From JBCBDX01 sp038529265 (GTDB lineage: Bacteria; Pseudomonadota; Alphaproteobacteria; Rhizobiales; Rhizobiaceae), in contig JBCBDX010000011.1 of assembly GCA_038529265.1 (NCBI GenBank), forward strand, positions 62,001 through 126,000: a stretch of 64,000 nt of DNA. The letters are read 5' to 3'. Of the stretch, positions 44,941 to 54,018 are shown piece after piece. The position numbers and the translations under genes were made by a program. Every line of letters begins with the position of its first letter. Positions within the stretch are counted from its first letter, which is position 1. Below the pieces are notes generated by a model that was not told the origin of the DNA, searched no databases, and saw only the letters and a program-made list of their open reading frames with translations.

Positions 44941-46205
44941 TTGCTGCGCTTAACCGACGAATCATCATCTGTCGAACCGTTTTGCGTTTCGTCACTCTTG
45001 GTCAGTTTTGCGAAAGTTGGTGACGTGCGCAAAAGCACAGCAAATGGTGAGCGCTCATCAACGGGCACACCGGCCCGGCGGCGCATCCGCCAAATTGTGG
45101 CAACTGCCAACGTAAGGTGTACAAGGCTGGTGTACGTGAACAGCGCATTGACGCCAAAGAACTCCATCACAAGCGATGAGGCGAATGGGCCGATCATTGC
45201 GCCGATGCTGAAAAAGAACATCAGACCGGCAGCGACCAGCGCGTGGTCGCCTCTACCAGCATGATCGTTGGCGTGGGCCGCTGAGAGTGAATAGAGCGGC
45301 AGGGCAAATGCACCGAATGCGAATATGCCGACATAATTGAGCACTGGCGATGATCCGGCGAACATGGTCAGGAACATGCCCGCTGCGACAGCGAACATTG
45401 TCACAATCAGGAGAATCGTTCGTCTGTCATAGCGGTCTGACAAATAGCCGAGTGGAAACTGCAAAACCGCCCCGCCCACAATGCCGGCACTCATAAACGT
45501 CGCGACATCGGAAATGCCAAGACCAATCCCCTCTGCATAAAGTGGGCCGATCAGCCTGAAAGCGGCATTGGTTGCGCCGATGGCCACACAACCGATACAG
45601 GCAAGTGGCGACAGCACCCAGATTTTACGCAAATCAAAGCCAACTGCGGCGGGCGCCTTGGGACTTGAGCGATCTGCCAAGGAAACCGGAACAAGCGAAA
45701 GGGTTATCATGATCGACATGACGGCGAACAACACAAAGCCGCCAGCGCCCAACACAGGCAGCATAAACTGCGCGCCAGTCACAGCGGCAATGTCGATGAT
45801 GCGGTAGATGGACAGAACGCGTCCGCGCACTTCATTGGGAACGCTTGAATTGATCCAGCCTTCGACCGTGCTGAAAAGGCCAACAAAGCAGAAGCCCACC
45901 ACAAAGCGGATGGTGATCCATGCGACGGGATCGACAATTACCATCAACAGGAGTGTGCCCGACGCTGCGATTGCGGCGAGCGCGGCAAATGTGCGGATAA
46001 AGCCGACTGCGTTCAAAATACGCACCACGTAAATGCTGCCGAGCAGGAAGCCCGCAAAATAGGCCGTACCCATCAAACCGATCAGCCCGGTGGAAAAGCC
46101 TTCTGCCGCACCGCGCACCGCGATCGCCGTGCCCTGAACGCCATTTCCTGCCAGCAAAATAGCAGCAGCAATCAGGAGTGGTATCAAGGGGCGGAGCTGG
46201 TTCAC
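44937..46205 (-). CDS. MFS transporter (YcaD-like)
   Basis: 422 residues from a GTG at 46205. Twelve hydrophobic segments in two halves, with EVRGRVLSIYRIIDI (MFS loop 2/3-type motif) and GYLSDRYDRRTILLI in the second half. N-terminal LLAGNGVQGTAIAVRG is typical of the YcaD group. Substrate unknown. The C-terminal tail after the last helix is long and acidic (DETQNGSTDDDSS). Coupled to rnd by a four-base overlap. Confidence 0.88.
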   Translation of the reverse strand: MNQLRPLIPLLIAAAILLAGNGVQGTAIAVRGAAEGFSTGLIGLMGTAYFAGFLLGSIYVVRILNAVGFIRTFAALAAIAASGTLLLMVIVDPVAWITIRFVVGFCFVGLFSTVEGWINSSVPNEVRGRVLSIYRIIDIAAVTGAQFMLPVLGAGGFVLFAVMSIMITLSLVPVSLADRSSPKAPAAVGFDLRKIWVLSPLACIGCVAIGATNAAFRLIGPLYAEGIGLGISDVATFMSAGIVGGAVLQFPLGYLSDRYDRRTILLIVTMFAVAAGMFLTMFAGSSPVLNYVGIFAFGAFALPLYSLSAAHANDHAGRGDHALVAAGLMFFFSIGAMIGPFASSLVMEFFGVNALFTYTSLVHLTLAVATIWRMRRRAGVPVDERSPFAVLLRTSPTFAKLTKSDETQNGSTDDDSSVKRSN

Positions 46206-46390
46206 GGGAGGCTTTCAATGGCAAATGTTTGCCGACTGGCTTATGGCCTCAATTTGACTGATTTTTCAAGTTCAGCTTTCCACGAAGGGCAACTGTTGAC
46301 TGCTGTCCAACGAACTTTCCTGCAGTCAATTGATTTCGTCGTTTGGGCGCGTTACACGGCGGCGCTTCCCCAACAATGCAAGGTATCGCA

Positions 46391-48193
46391 ATGCACCGTT
46401 ATCGTTCTCACAATTGTGGCGCTCTTAGAGCCGAAGATGCCGGTTCCAACATTCGCCTGTCGGGCTGGGTGCACCGTGTTCGCGACCATGGCGGTGTGTT
46501 GTTCATCGATTTGCGCGACCATTACGGCATTACCCAGATTGTTGCCGATCCCGATAGCCCTTGCTTTGCTGCTGCTGAAAAAGTGCGCGCTGAATGGGTG
46601 ATCCGCATTGACGGTGAGGTCAAAGCCCGGGACGCAGAAGCCGTCAATGAGGACCTGCCAACTGGCGCGATCGAAGTCTTTGCACGCGAACTGGAAGTCT
46701 TGTCGTCCGCAGCCGAGCTACCGCTTCCTGTCTTTGGTGAGCCGGATTACCCCGAAGACATCCGTTTGAAGTACCGGTTCTTGGATTTGCGTCGCGAAAC
46801 GCTGCACAAAAACATCATGATGCGCACGAAGATCATCGCCGCCATGCGCGAGAAGATGAACGCAGCGGAGTTCACCGAGTTTTCAACGCCGATCCTGACA
46901 GCTTCGTCGCCTGAAGGCGCTCGCGACTTCCTCGTGCCGTCGCGTTTGCACCACGGACAATTCTACGCGCTTCCGCAAGCGCCCCAGCAATATAAGCAGC
47001 TGATCATGATGTCTGGCTTTGACCGCTACTTCCAGATCGCACCCTGCTTCCGCGACGAAGACCCTCGCGCTGACCGTTTGCCGGGCGAGTTCTACCAGCT
47101 CGATCTGGAGATGAGCTTTGTGGAACAAGAAGACATTTTGAGCACCATCGAGCCTGTCATGCGCGAAGTGTTCGAGCAGTTTGCTGACGGTAAGCCGGTC
47201 ACCCAAACCTTCCGCCGAATCCCGTATGATGAGGCGATCCGCAAATATGGTTCGGACAAGCCGGATCTGCGAATCCCGATTGAAATGCAGTCTGTAGCCG
47301 AGCATTTCCGTGGCTCTGGCTTCAAGGTCTTTGCCAACATTCTGGCCAACGACGAGAAAGCTGATGTCTGGGGCATTCCGGTAAAGGGCGGCGGTTCGCG
47401 CGCTTTTTGCGATCGCATGAACTCTTGGGCCCAAGGCGAGGGCCAGCCGGGTCTCGGCTATATCTTCTGGCGTCAAGAAGGTGACGTAATCGAAGGTGCA
47501 GGCCCGATTGCCAAGAATATTGGTCCGGAACGCACCGAAGCCTTGCGCGATCAGCTTGGTCTTGCGCCAGGTGATGCCGCTTTCTTCGCCGCTGGCGATC
47601 CGAAAAAGTTCGCCGGTTTTGCTGGGGACGCACGCGTGCGCGCTGCCGAGGAACTCGATCTTATCGACCGCGACCGGTTCGAGATTTGCTGGATCGTCGA
47701 CTTCCCGTTCTACGAGTGGGACGAAGACAACAAACGCATCGAATTTTCGCATAACCCTTTCTCCATGCCGCAGGGCGGCAAGGAAGCTCTGGAAGTTGCT
47801 CAAGCTGCGGGCAATGATGCCCTGCTTGGCCTGAAGGCCTATCAATATGACCTTGTCTGTAACGGGTTTGAAATCGCCTCAGGCGGCATCCGGAACCATC
47901 TGCCGGACACCATGGTAAAGGCTTTTGAAATCGCCGGTATGTCGCAAGAAACGGTCGAAGAGCAGTTCGGTGGTCTTTACCGCGCATTCCAATATGGCGC
48001 GCCACCCCATGGCGGTATGGCGGCTGGTGTCGACCGTGTTGTCATGCTGTTGCTCGGCGCAAAGAACTTGCGTGAAATCACCATGTTCCCGATGAACCAA
48101 CAGGCGGTCGATCTCTTGATGGGTGCGCCGGGCGGTGCATCCAATGAACAGCTCCTGGAGCTGAACCTGCGGGTCATCCCTAAACCTGAATAG
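46391..48193 (+). CDS. aspS: Aspartyl-tRNA synthetase
   Basis: 600 residues from the ATG at 46391 (MHRYRSHNCGALRAED); the frame opens earlier at 46343 without support. Class II synthetase, bacterial type. The OB-fold anticodon domain is N-terminal (SGWVHRVRDHGGVLFIDLRD). Motif 2 is FRDEDPRADR and motif 3 is GAPPHGGMAAGVDRVVMLL; a GAD insertion lies between. Family enzymes in organisms without AsnRS also charge tRNA-Asn, but whether that holds here cannot be judged from this window. Confidence 0.97.
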   Translation: MHRYRSHNCGALRAEDAGSNIRLSGWVHRVRDHGGVLFIDLRDHYGITQIVADPDSPCFAAAEKVRAEWVIRIDGEVKARDAEAVNEDLPTGAIEVFARELEVLSSAAELPLPVFGEPDYPEDIRLKYRFLDLRRETLHKNIMMRTKIIAAMREKMNAAEFTEFSTPILTASSPEGARDFLVPSRLHHGQFYALPQAPQQYKQLIMMSGFDRYFQIAPCFRDEDPRADRLPGEFYQLDLEMSFVEQEDILSTIEPVMREVFEQFADGKPVTQTFRRIPYDEAIRKYGSDKPDLRIPIEMQSVAEHFRGSGFKVFANILANDEKADVWGIPVKGGGSRAFCDRMNSWAQGEGQPGLGYIFWRQEGDVIEGAGPIAKNIGPERTEALRDQLGLAPGDAAFFAAGDPKKFAGFAGDARVRAAEELDLIDRDRFEICWIVDFPFYEWDEDNKRIEFSHNPFSMPQGGKEALEVAQAAGNDALLGLKAYQYDLVCNGFEIASGGIRNHLPDTMVKAFEIAGMSQETVEEQFGGLYRAFQYGAPPHGGMAAGVDRVVMLLLGAKNLREITMFPMNQQAVDLLMGAPGGASNEQLLELNLRVIPKPE

Positions 48194-48203
48194 GCACAAA
48201 AAA

Positions 48204-48230
48204 CCTGCCAGACCAGAGGCTTGGCAGGTC
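48204..48230. terminator. Hairpin between aspS and the convergent secreted gene
   Basis: CCTGCCA and TGGCAGG pair across an 11-base loop just after the aspS stop and before the convergent gene's stop at 48252. The trailing TCTTG is a weak T-run, so it is a modest bidirectional terminator candidate. Confidence 0.55.
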
Positions 48231-48251
48231 TTGATGAATCAGTCTTGAAAC

Positions 48252-49433
48252 CTATTCAGCGCGAATATCGAGGGACAATGCGTCGATCAGGGCTGATGGG
48301 TTACCGCTCATAAGCGGTGCAGCCAACTGCATGACCGGGATGGCTTGAGCGGGCTGGGCTTCGATGACGAGCGTGCCGGGATTGTCAAGGAAGCTGCCAA
48401 CTGCAGCTGTCGCTTTTGCTGCAAACTCAGGTGACTGCAATTGGGCCAAGCCGAGCGGCAGCATGCCCTTTGCAAACGCACGCATGCCATCAGCATTGGT
48501 TCCCTGCTGCTGCCCGAAGAACTCAAGCAACTTATTGGTCAGTGAAGTGTCGGTAATCTTGATCGCAGCGCCTTGAATTTCCAGTTGCTGCATCAAGCCC
48601 AACATTGCCATGCCGGCTGCCTGATCGTTTTCGGCTGTTGCATTGATCTGTTGCATGGCTTCAACAAGCTCGACTGTGTAGCCGCCCAGCGCAAAGTCCA
48701 AGCCGATAGCTGCAGCGTCATCCACGGACAACACAAAATTCTCAAAGCCCATATTGCCCGATGCGGCATCCCAAACACCATTTGCAGTGATATCACCGGT
48801 CAGGGTCTCATAGCCTAGCGCCGCCATGGTCTGTGACGCTTGGGGGTCTTCGAGTACAGATGTGTCCAGTTCAAAGTCTGTGACCGCCACAGAAGAAGTC
48901 CACGTCGCGCCAGGTTGATAGTCGCCAACTTCAACTGCCACGCCTGCAATTGAGAAGCCCTGCTGACCGCCCTCGCTTACGGTGATCGGGCCGGTGGTCA
49001 TGGTCTTGAACAAGCCGGAACGTACAATAGGATCAGTCTCATCTGCGGCCGCAATTTTGTAGTCGGTAATCGTGATGCCGCCGATTGCTGCTGCGGTGCC
49101 GCTGTCATTCACTTCAAAGGCTGGCATTGTGATTGTAGCGACATTGTAGCCTCCAGAACCATCTGCCTCGACCCCTGAAAATGTCAGTTCTGAAATCGCA
49201 AAGCCGTCTTCTTCATCAGCAAGTGACAAGGTCGCACCTGTGACCACAACTGTGTCACCATTGGTTGAAACAGAACCGCCCGACAAAGAGCCGCCTTGAT
49301 AGCTCAACTGCGTATTTAGCGCGGCAATAACATCATTGCCGACAACTTGGGCCAGCGCTGTATTGGGCGAAAGGCTTATGCCTGCCAAAACTGTTGTAGC
49401 TGCCAGTGTGAGGGTTCTCGTTCTTTTCATCAC
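48252..49433 (-). CDS. Secreted hypothetical protein
   Basis: 393 residues from an ATG at 49433; a second Met one codon later is equally possible. Signal peptide ~1-29 ends at NTALAQ. The mature chain is rich in Gly, Ala, Thr and Val with many short beta-like segments and very few Cys, ending LIDALSLDIRAE. The acidic, Lys/Arg-poor composition suits a periplasmic or surface beta-rich protein. I do not recognise the family and see no catalytic motif. Stand-alone gene. Confidence 0.8.
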   Translation of the reverse strand: MMKRTRTLTLAATTVLAGISLSPNTALAQVVGNDVIAALNTQLSYQGGSLSGGSVSTNGDTVVVTGATLSLADEEDGFAISELTFSGVEADGSGGYNVATITMPAFEVNDSGTAAAIGGITITDYKIAAADETDPIVRSGLFKTMTTGPITVSEGGQQGFSIAGVAVEVGDYQPGATWTSSVAVTDFELDTSVLEDPQASQTMAALGYETLTGDITANGVWDAASGNMGFENFVLSVDDAAAIGLDFALGGYTVELVEAMQQINATAENDQAAGMAMLGLMQQLEIQGAAIKITDTSLTNKLLEFFGQQQGTNADGMRAFAKGMLPLGLAQLQSPEFAAKATAAVGSFLDNPGTLVIEAQPAQAIPVMQLAAPLMSGNPSALIDALSLDIRAE

Positions 49434-49616
49434 ATTTCCTTTCGCGAGACCATGTTTCCATGGCTAATCGGCTTTAGTCCTACATTGTCGATGCATGATT
49501 GGCCATTGCAACGCTATTATGTCGGGCGTGAAAATTTAATGAGAATTGCAATCAACGGTTTGCTAGTGGGTAGCGGTCCTGAAAACATCAACCATAAGCT
49601 GTTTTAAGAGGCGTCA

Positions 49617-50285
49617 ATGGAACGCATAATGATTACAGGTGCCGGCCGGGGCATAGGCAAATCGCTTTTGCTGGAGGGGTTGGAGCGCGGCTATCAAATT
49701 GTTGCGACGGTCAGAGACCCCGCACAAGCCAAAGCACTGCCTTCCAATGTAGAGGTTTTACAGCTCGATGTTACCGATACTGACACCTTGACCAGGGTTG
49801 CAGCTGAGCTTTCAGGCTCGATTGATGTGCTGGTCAACAATGCTGGCATCATCGGCCCAAAACGACAGTCTTCACTGGACATGGATTTCGAAGGTTTTAT
49901 TGAGACGTTGAAAATCAACACAATCGCACCGTTGGCTGTGACCCAGGCTTTTCTGCCGCACCTGAAAAAGTCTACCGGTCCAAAGCTCATAATGATCTCG
50001 TCGCAGATGGGTCGGTTGGCATACCAAAAGTCTGATCGCATCGCTTACCGTGCGTCCAAGGCAGCTCTGAACAAAGTCATGCAAGGTCTTGCGACAGACC
50101 TCTTTGCGTCCGGTATCGCTGTTCAATCGCTGGACCCCGGATGGGCACGTACCGATATGGGTGGCCAAGAAGCGGACATAAGCCCGCAAGACAGTGCAAC
50201 CGGATTGATGGACCGAATTGAGGAATTGACCATGGCCAATACCGGCACTTTCATGAACTATGCCGGTGAAACGATAGATTGGTGA
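49617..50285 (+). CDS. SDR family oxidoreductase
   Basis: 222 residues. Rossmann motif MITGAGRGIGKS, NNAG at ~83-86, Ser in MISSQMGR and YRASKAAL active site are intact, so it should be active with NAD(P)H. Substrate unknown. A C-factor-like (CsgA of Myxococcus) short-chain group is a close-looking match by length, but that name must not be confused with curli CsgA. RBS AAGAGG 6 bases before the ATG. The MOSC protein gene starts 8 bases downstream. Confidence 0.88.
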   Translation: MERIMITGAGRGIGKSLLLEGLERGYQIVATVRDPAQAKALPSNVEVLQLDVTDTDTLTRVAAELSGSIDVLVNNAGIIGPKRQSSLDMDFEGFIETLKINTIAPLAVTQAFLPHLKKSTGPKLIMISSQMGRLAYQKSDRIAYRASKAALNKVMQGLATDLFASGIAVQSLDPGWARTDMGGQEADISPQDSATGLMDRIEELTMANTGTFMNYAGETIDW

Positions 50286-50293
50286 GAAGATAC

Positions 50294-50893
50294 ATGTCCA
50301 AAATGCCAGAAATCGCAAATGGGCGCCGCTTTGATGCCCAGGTGGACGGACTGTTCAAAGCAACAGGGAACAATTTCATCACAACAGCAGTGGATACGCT
50401 GGATGTAACACTGGAGGGAATCGTCGGTGATTTTCACGCAGGCTACGCCCGCAAGTCCGGTGGGCGTGAGCCTTGGTACTCGCGCGGCACACATATGCGC
50501 AACGAACGACAAGTTAGCATTGTCTCGCGTGCTGAACTTGAAGAAGTTGCCAGTGATATGGCTATCGAACGCATCGAACCTGAATGGATTGGCGCAAACA
50601 TATCACTACTTGGTGTGCCGTTTCTATCGTTTTTACCTGCCTCGACATTATTGTTCTTTGAAGGTGGCGTCACGATCAAAGTCGATTTCATGAATGGCCC
50701 ATGCCGAATTGCAGGCGCGGCCATCGCGGACCATTTGGGTAGGTCCGGCGACGATGAAATTGCCCTGGGCTTTCCAAAAGCAGCCAAGCGGAAGCGGGGG
50801 TTGGTGGCTTGGATCGAAAAGCCCGGCGCTATCTCAGTGGATGAAAAAGTGCGTGTACAGATTGGCGAGCAGTGGATCTATCCGGCCGCTTGA
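50294..50893 (+). CDS. MOSC-domain protein
   Basis: 199 residues from the ATG at 50294 (MSKMPEIANG), with AGAAGA upstream. The MOSC fold, shared with molybdenum cofactor sulfurase C-terminal domains, is suggested by GDFHAGYARKSGGREPWYSRG, SIVSRAELEEVA, RIEPEWIGANI and MNGPCRIAG, with the conserved Cys in PCRI. MOSC proteins handle sulfur or Mo-cofactor transfer. It may use cofactor made via the moaD/moaE genes elsewhere in the window. Converges with DUF2293, overlapping by 16 bases. Confidence 0.85.
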   Translation: MSKMPEIANGRRFDAQVDGLFKATGNNFITTAVDTLDVTLEGIVGDFHAGYARKSGGREPWYSRGTHMRNERQVSIVSRAELEEVASDMAIERIEPEWIGANISLLGVPFLSFLPASTLLFFEGGVTIKVDFMNGPCRIAGAAIADHLGRSGDDEIALGFPKAAKRKRGLVAWIEKPGAISVDEKVRVQIGEQWIYPAA

Positions 50894-51237
50894 TCCGCTG
50901 TATTTACCTGAATTTCGGCATCCAATGCATCATCATCCATGGTCAAAAAGCGCGTTCCCTGCCAGCGCTGAAGTACTTGATTGATATCATCGAGGACGAA
51001 ATGGCGCGCGCTGTCGCGATCATAGCCATCATCAAGGAGCGCATCATAATCCGTGTGAACGTGCCTAACGTAAGCGACAAGGCATAACCAAACTGCTTTC
51101 CGGGCAGGTAGGGATCGCAAGTGCCGTCTGGAAACCATCTCGCGGACAACAATAGCTTCATCCAATGGCAACATGGGTACGAGGCCACTCAGCGTTTCGC
51201 TGACGATCTTCTGTCGCTTTGTGGTCATCTCATCCAT
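50878..51237 (-). CDS. DUF2293 protein
   Basis: 119 residues. The segment RKAVWLCLVAYVRHVHTDYD through RDSARHFVLDDINQVL is a clear DUF2293 block (two parts of one conserved core), common in Rhizobiales. No catalytic residues are known; it is basic/helical and cytosolic. Single gene; function unknown. Its 3' end overlaps the MOSC gene. Confidence 0.85.
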   Translation of the reverse strand: MDEMTTKRQKIVSETLSGLVPMLPLDEAIVVREMVSRRHLRSLPARKAVWLCLVAYVRHVHTDYDALLDDGYDRDSARHFVLDDINQVLQRWQGTRFLTMDDDALDAEIQVNTADQAAG

Positions 51238-51270
51238 ACGGTTCTGAATTTACCGGTTCAGCACAAGGCT

Positions 51271-51301
51271 TTGTCTTGCAATTTGGGAAAAATGATATAA
51301 A
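51271..51301 (+). promoter_or_regulatory. Candidate promoter giving a leaderless transcript
   Basis: TTGTCT (51271-51276) and TATAAA (51296-51301) are 19 bases apart. A start about 7 bases downstream of the -10 would fall at or next to the ATG at 51311. The -10 lies inside the palindrome at 51292-51317. Spacing is slightly long, so confidence is modest. Confidence 0.35.
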
Positions 51302-51317
51302 CATATCTTTATGTCAT
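51292..51317. promoter_or_regulatory. 26-base near-palindrome overlapping start codon (autorepressor site)
   Basis: From ATGATATAAA to CTTTATGTCAT, 22 of 26 positions are self-complementary. It covers the likely -10 and the ATG of the ArsR-methyltransferase gene. This is the expected form of an ArsR-dimer operator and suggests autoregulation with metF downstream. Confidence 0.6.
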
Positions 51318-52342
51318 TAAATTCACCCATCCAAGGTCTGCGCCAGCCGCTCGACGAATTAGTCGAGATTCTTAAAATGGCAGCTGAGCCTAGCCGCCTG
51401 CGCATCCTGCGTGTTTTGGCCGCTGGCGACCTTACCGTGACCGACCTGACCACTATTTTGGGGCAGTCGCAACCACGTGTTTCCCGGCACCTTAAGCTTT
51501 TGGTCGAGCATAAGCTTATCAGGCGCTGGCAAGAAGGGTCTTGGGCGTTTTTCCGCTTGAACCGCGAACCAGCCTACTGGGATCTCGTCAATACGCTTTT
51601 GACGCATTTGGATGCCAATGACTCCACGCTCCAGCGTGATGCGGAGCGTCTAACTGCCGTCAAACAAGAGCGCCGTGCACGGGCGTCAGAATACTTCTCC
51701 CAAAACGCATCCGCATGGGACAAAATTCGTTCCCTTCACGCTCCGGACTCGGACGTTGAAGCAGCGCTTCAAGCAGCTGTCGGTGAGGGCCCATTCAACG
51801 CGATGCTGGATATCGGTACGGGCACCGGGCGTATGCTGGAGTTGTTCGCTCCTCAAGCGGCTTCGGCTCTCGGCGTAGACCATAACCGAGACATGCTGGC
51901 CATGGCGCGCGCCAATATCGACAGTGCGGGCCTTGAAGGTGCTGAGGTGCGCCTTGGTGACATCGAAAATCTTGATGTCGGACGCAATATCTATGATCTG
52001 GTGCTCATCCACCAAGTGCTTCACTTCCTGCATGATCCGGCAATGGCCGTTGCCGAAGCCGTGCGTGCACTGGCGCCCGGTGGCACCATTGCCATTGTAG
52101 ACTTTGCGACCCACGACAATGAAGTTCTGCGCACCGAACATCAGCACTTACGTCTTGGGTTCGCCGATGATGTGATGCTGGGTTGGCTTTTGGAGGCTGG
52201 CATCGCCGACGTTCAAACCCACGCGGTTGAGACGCAATCGAGTACCGATGGCGGGGCCAAACCTTTGACAGTCAAAATTTGGGTTGGTCGAGACTCAAAC
52301 TATGAAATTGCCAGTGCGGCAACAAACAGGGAGCTAGTTTGA
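51311..52342 (+). CDS. ArsR-type regulator fused to SAM-dependent methyltransferase
   Basis: 343 residues. An ArsR winged helix is at ~12-90 (EPSRLRILRVLAAGDLTV; QPRVSRHLKLLVEHKLI is the recognition region). A class I methyltransferase follows (~105-310) with SAM motif MLDIGTGTGRMLELF and LVLIHQVLHFLHDP. Such fusions precede metF in many alphaproteobacteria and are thought to sense SAM or SAH to control methionine-cycle genes. No Cys metal site of arsenic regulators is visible. The ATG at 51311 has no ribosome site and lies in the operator palindrome, fitting leaderless translation. metF starts 1 base after the stop. Confidence 0.9.
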   Translation: MSLNSPIQGLRQPLDELVEILKMAAEPSRLRILRVLAAGDLTVTDLTTILGQSQPRVSRHLKLLVEHKLIRRWQEGSWAFFRLNREPAYWDLVNTLLTHLDANDSTLQRDAERLTAVKQERRARASEYFSQNASAWDKIRSLHAPDSDVEAALQAAVGEGPFNAMLDIGTGTGRMLELFAPQAASALGVDHNRDMLAMARANIDSAGLEGAEVRLGDIENLDVGRNIYDLVLIHQVLHFLHDPAMAVAEAVRALAPGGTIAIVDFATHDNEVLRTEHQHLRLGFADDVMLGWLLEAGIADVQTHAVETQSSTDGGAKPLTVKIWVGRDSNYEIASAATNRELV

Positions 52343-52343
52343 T

Positions 52344-53252
52344 ATGCGTAGCAGTGTGTTTTCGCGTACCCACGACCTTGTTGGAGACGATTTGCGGGTT
52401 TCGTTCGAATTCTTTCCTGCAAAGAACGAGCAGATGGAAGAAACACTTGAGAGCACCATCGACAAGCTGGCACCGCTGAACCCGGATTTTGTATCCGTAA
52501 CCTATGGCGCGGGCGGTTCCACTAAAGAACCAACAAAAAGAACACTTTCGCGCGCCCTCCAATATGGCGGTATGCAAGCCGCTGCGCACATCACCTGTGT
52601 CAGCGCGACAAAAAGCGAAACCGACGCGGTGGTTCGAGAATTTGTCAATCTCGGCGTCAAGCGGTTCGTGGCGCTGCGCGGCGATCCTGAAACCGGGATC
52701 GGTACGCAATATGTGCCAACCGAGGGCGGTTACGAAAACGCAGCTGCATTGGTGGCCGGCATCAAAGCATTCGGTGACTTTGAGATTTCTGTGGCGGCAT
52801 ACCCCGAAAAGCACCCTGAAAGCCCGGACTTTGCGACCGATATCGACATGCTAAAGCGCAAGATCGACAATGGAGCCTGCCGCGCAATCACGCAGTTTTT
52901 CTTCAACAACGATCACTATGAACGCTACGTAGAGCGCGTACGCAGCGCGGGCATCTATGTGCCGATTGTGCCCGGTATCTTGCCCATTCACAGCTTTAAG
53001 GCTGTTGCTCGGTTTGCCGGTCGTTGTCAGGCATCAATACCCGCGTGGATTGCAGATCGCTTTGCGGGGCTTGAAGATGACCCCAAAACACATGCGCTGG
53101 TTGCATCAGCTGTTGCCGCCGAGCAGGTTCTTGATCTGATGGATCGCGGTGTGCGCGACTTCCATTTTTATACCATGAACCGCCCTGATTTGGTGTTCGC
53201 GATTTGCCATATGATTGGCCTGCGTGACGAAGCACAAAACGCTGCTGCGTAA
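52344..53252 (+). CDS. metF: 5,10-methylenetetrahydrofolate reductase
   Basis: 302 residues, usual length. Reduces methylene-THF to methyl-THF for methionine synthesis, FAD-dependent. RVSFEFFPAKNEQMEE holds the catalytic Glu; VTYGAGGSTKEPT and RGDP (folate/FAD segments) follow, as do AAYPEKHPESP and AITQFFFNNDHY. Tightly coupled to the ArsR-methyltransferase regulator (1-base gap), so probably controlled by methionine-cycle status. Confidence 0.96.
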   Translation: MRSSVFSRTHDLVGDDLRVSFEFFPAKNEQMEETLESTIDKLAPLNPDFVSVTYGAGGSTKEPTKRTLSRALQYGGMQAAAHITCVSATKSETDAVVREFVNLGVKRFVALRGDPETGIGTQYVPTEGGYENAAALVAGIKAFGDFEISVAAYPEKHPESPDFATDIDMLKRKIDNGACRAITQFFFNNDHYERYVERVRSAGIYVPIVPGILPIHSFKAVARFAGRCQASIPAWIADRFAGLEDDPKTHALVASAVAAEQVLDLMDRGVRDFHFYTMNRPDLVFAICHMIGLRDEAQNAAA

Positions 53253-53368
53253 ATCGTCTTCATTTTGTTGACAATCAGTCGCCCGAACAGTGGCTTCTGA
53301 TCTTGTTAGTTGTCTCCTACCTCTTTGTCGAGCGGCACGGTGAAGTGCCCGATAGGAGATTTTTGAAA

Positions 53369-53962
53369 ATGGCAAACATTCTTTCTGTGCAATCATCGGC
53401 GCGCAATGGCGGTTCCCACAGCCGTGCCCTGAGCCAAAAAGTCATCGACCAACTCACCTTGAGCGGCGACCATAATGTGCGTGTCCGCGATTTGGCCGAT
53501 CATCCGGCGCTTCTTGACGAAAACTGGCTGGCGGCGAACTGGACCGCAGCAGCAGAGCGTTCACCGGCACAAAATGACGTGCTGGCGCAGTCGACATCCA
53601 TGATTGATGAGGTCAAAGCAGCTGACGTTTTGGTAATCGGCGTACCGATTTACAACTTCAGCATTCCAGGCGCGCTCAAAGCTTGGATCGACTTGATCGC
53701 CCGTGCAGGGGAAACTTTCCAATATTCCGAAAACGGCCCAAAAGGTTTGCTTGAAGGCAAGAAGGCGTATCTCGTAGTCACTTCTGGCGGTGTGCCGGTT
53801 GATAGCCCGGTAGACTTTGCAACGCCTTATATGCGTCATGTACTCGGCTTTATCGGCATTCAGGATGTCGAAGTTATTGGTGCCGATGGCCTGGTGATGA
53901 ACGAAGAAGAAGGCCTAGCCAAGGCGAAGAAGAAAATCTCCGGATTGGCCGTCGCTGCTTGA
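53369..53962 (+). CDS. azoR: FMN-dependent NADH-azoreductase
   Basis: 197 residues from the ATG at 53369, with AGGAGA 10 bases upstream; the frame opens earlier at 53303. Flavodoxin-like fold: N-terminal SVQSSARNGGSHSRALSQKV binds FMN phosphate, and VPIYNFSIPGALKAWIDLIARAGETF (shown as two parts: VPIYNFSIPGALKAWID and LIARAGETF) is the AzoR signature. Reduces quinones and azo dyes with NADH; a quinone-stress role is likely in vivo. A strong terminator follows. Confidence 0.93.
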   Translation: MANILSVQSSARNGGSHSRALSQKVIDQLTLSGDHNVRVRDLADHPALLDENWLAANWTAAAERSPAQNDVLAQSTSMIDEVKAADVLVIGVPIYNFSIPGALKAWIDLIARAGETFQYSENGPKGLLEGKKAYLVVTSGGVPVDSPVDFATPYMRHVLGFIGIQDVEVIGADGLVMNEEEGLAKAKKKISGLAVAA

Positions 53963-53978
53963 AGCTGAGATAGAAAAG

Positions 53979-54010
53979 CCCGGCAGATCACTGCACAATC
54001 TGCCGGGTTT
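53979..54010. terminator. Intrinsic terminator between azoR and the 28-aa gene
   Basis: CCCGGCAGAT and ATCTGCCGGG pair across a 9-base loop and are followed by TTT on + and by TTTTCT on -. It can serve both azoR (+) and the small minus-strand gene ending at 54019. Confidence 0.85.
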
Positions 54011-54018
54011 GAGAAAAT

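Noticed and set aside
46883..47845. Minus-strand 320-codon frame inside aspS
   Set aside because: aspS has all class II motifs across the same bases; this frame lacks family features.
49617..50285. Linking this short SDR (C-factor-like) to curli through the shared name CsgA
   Set aside because: Myxococcus CsgA is an SDR and unrelated to curli subunits; it is 10 kb from the curlins.
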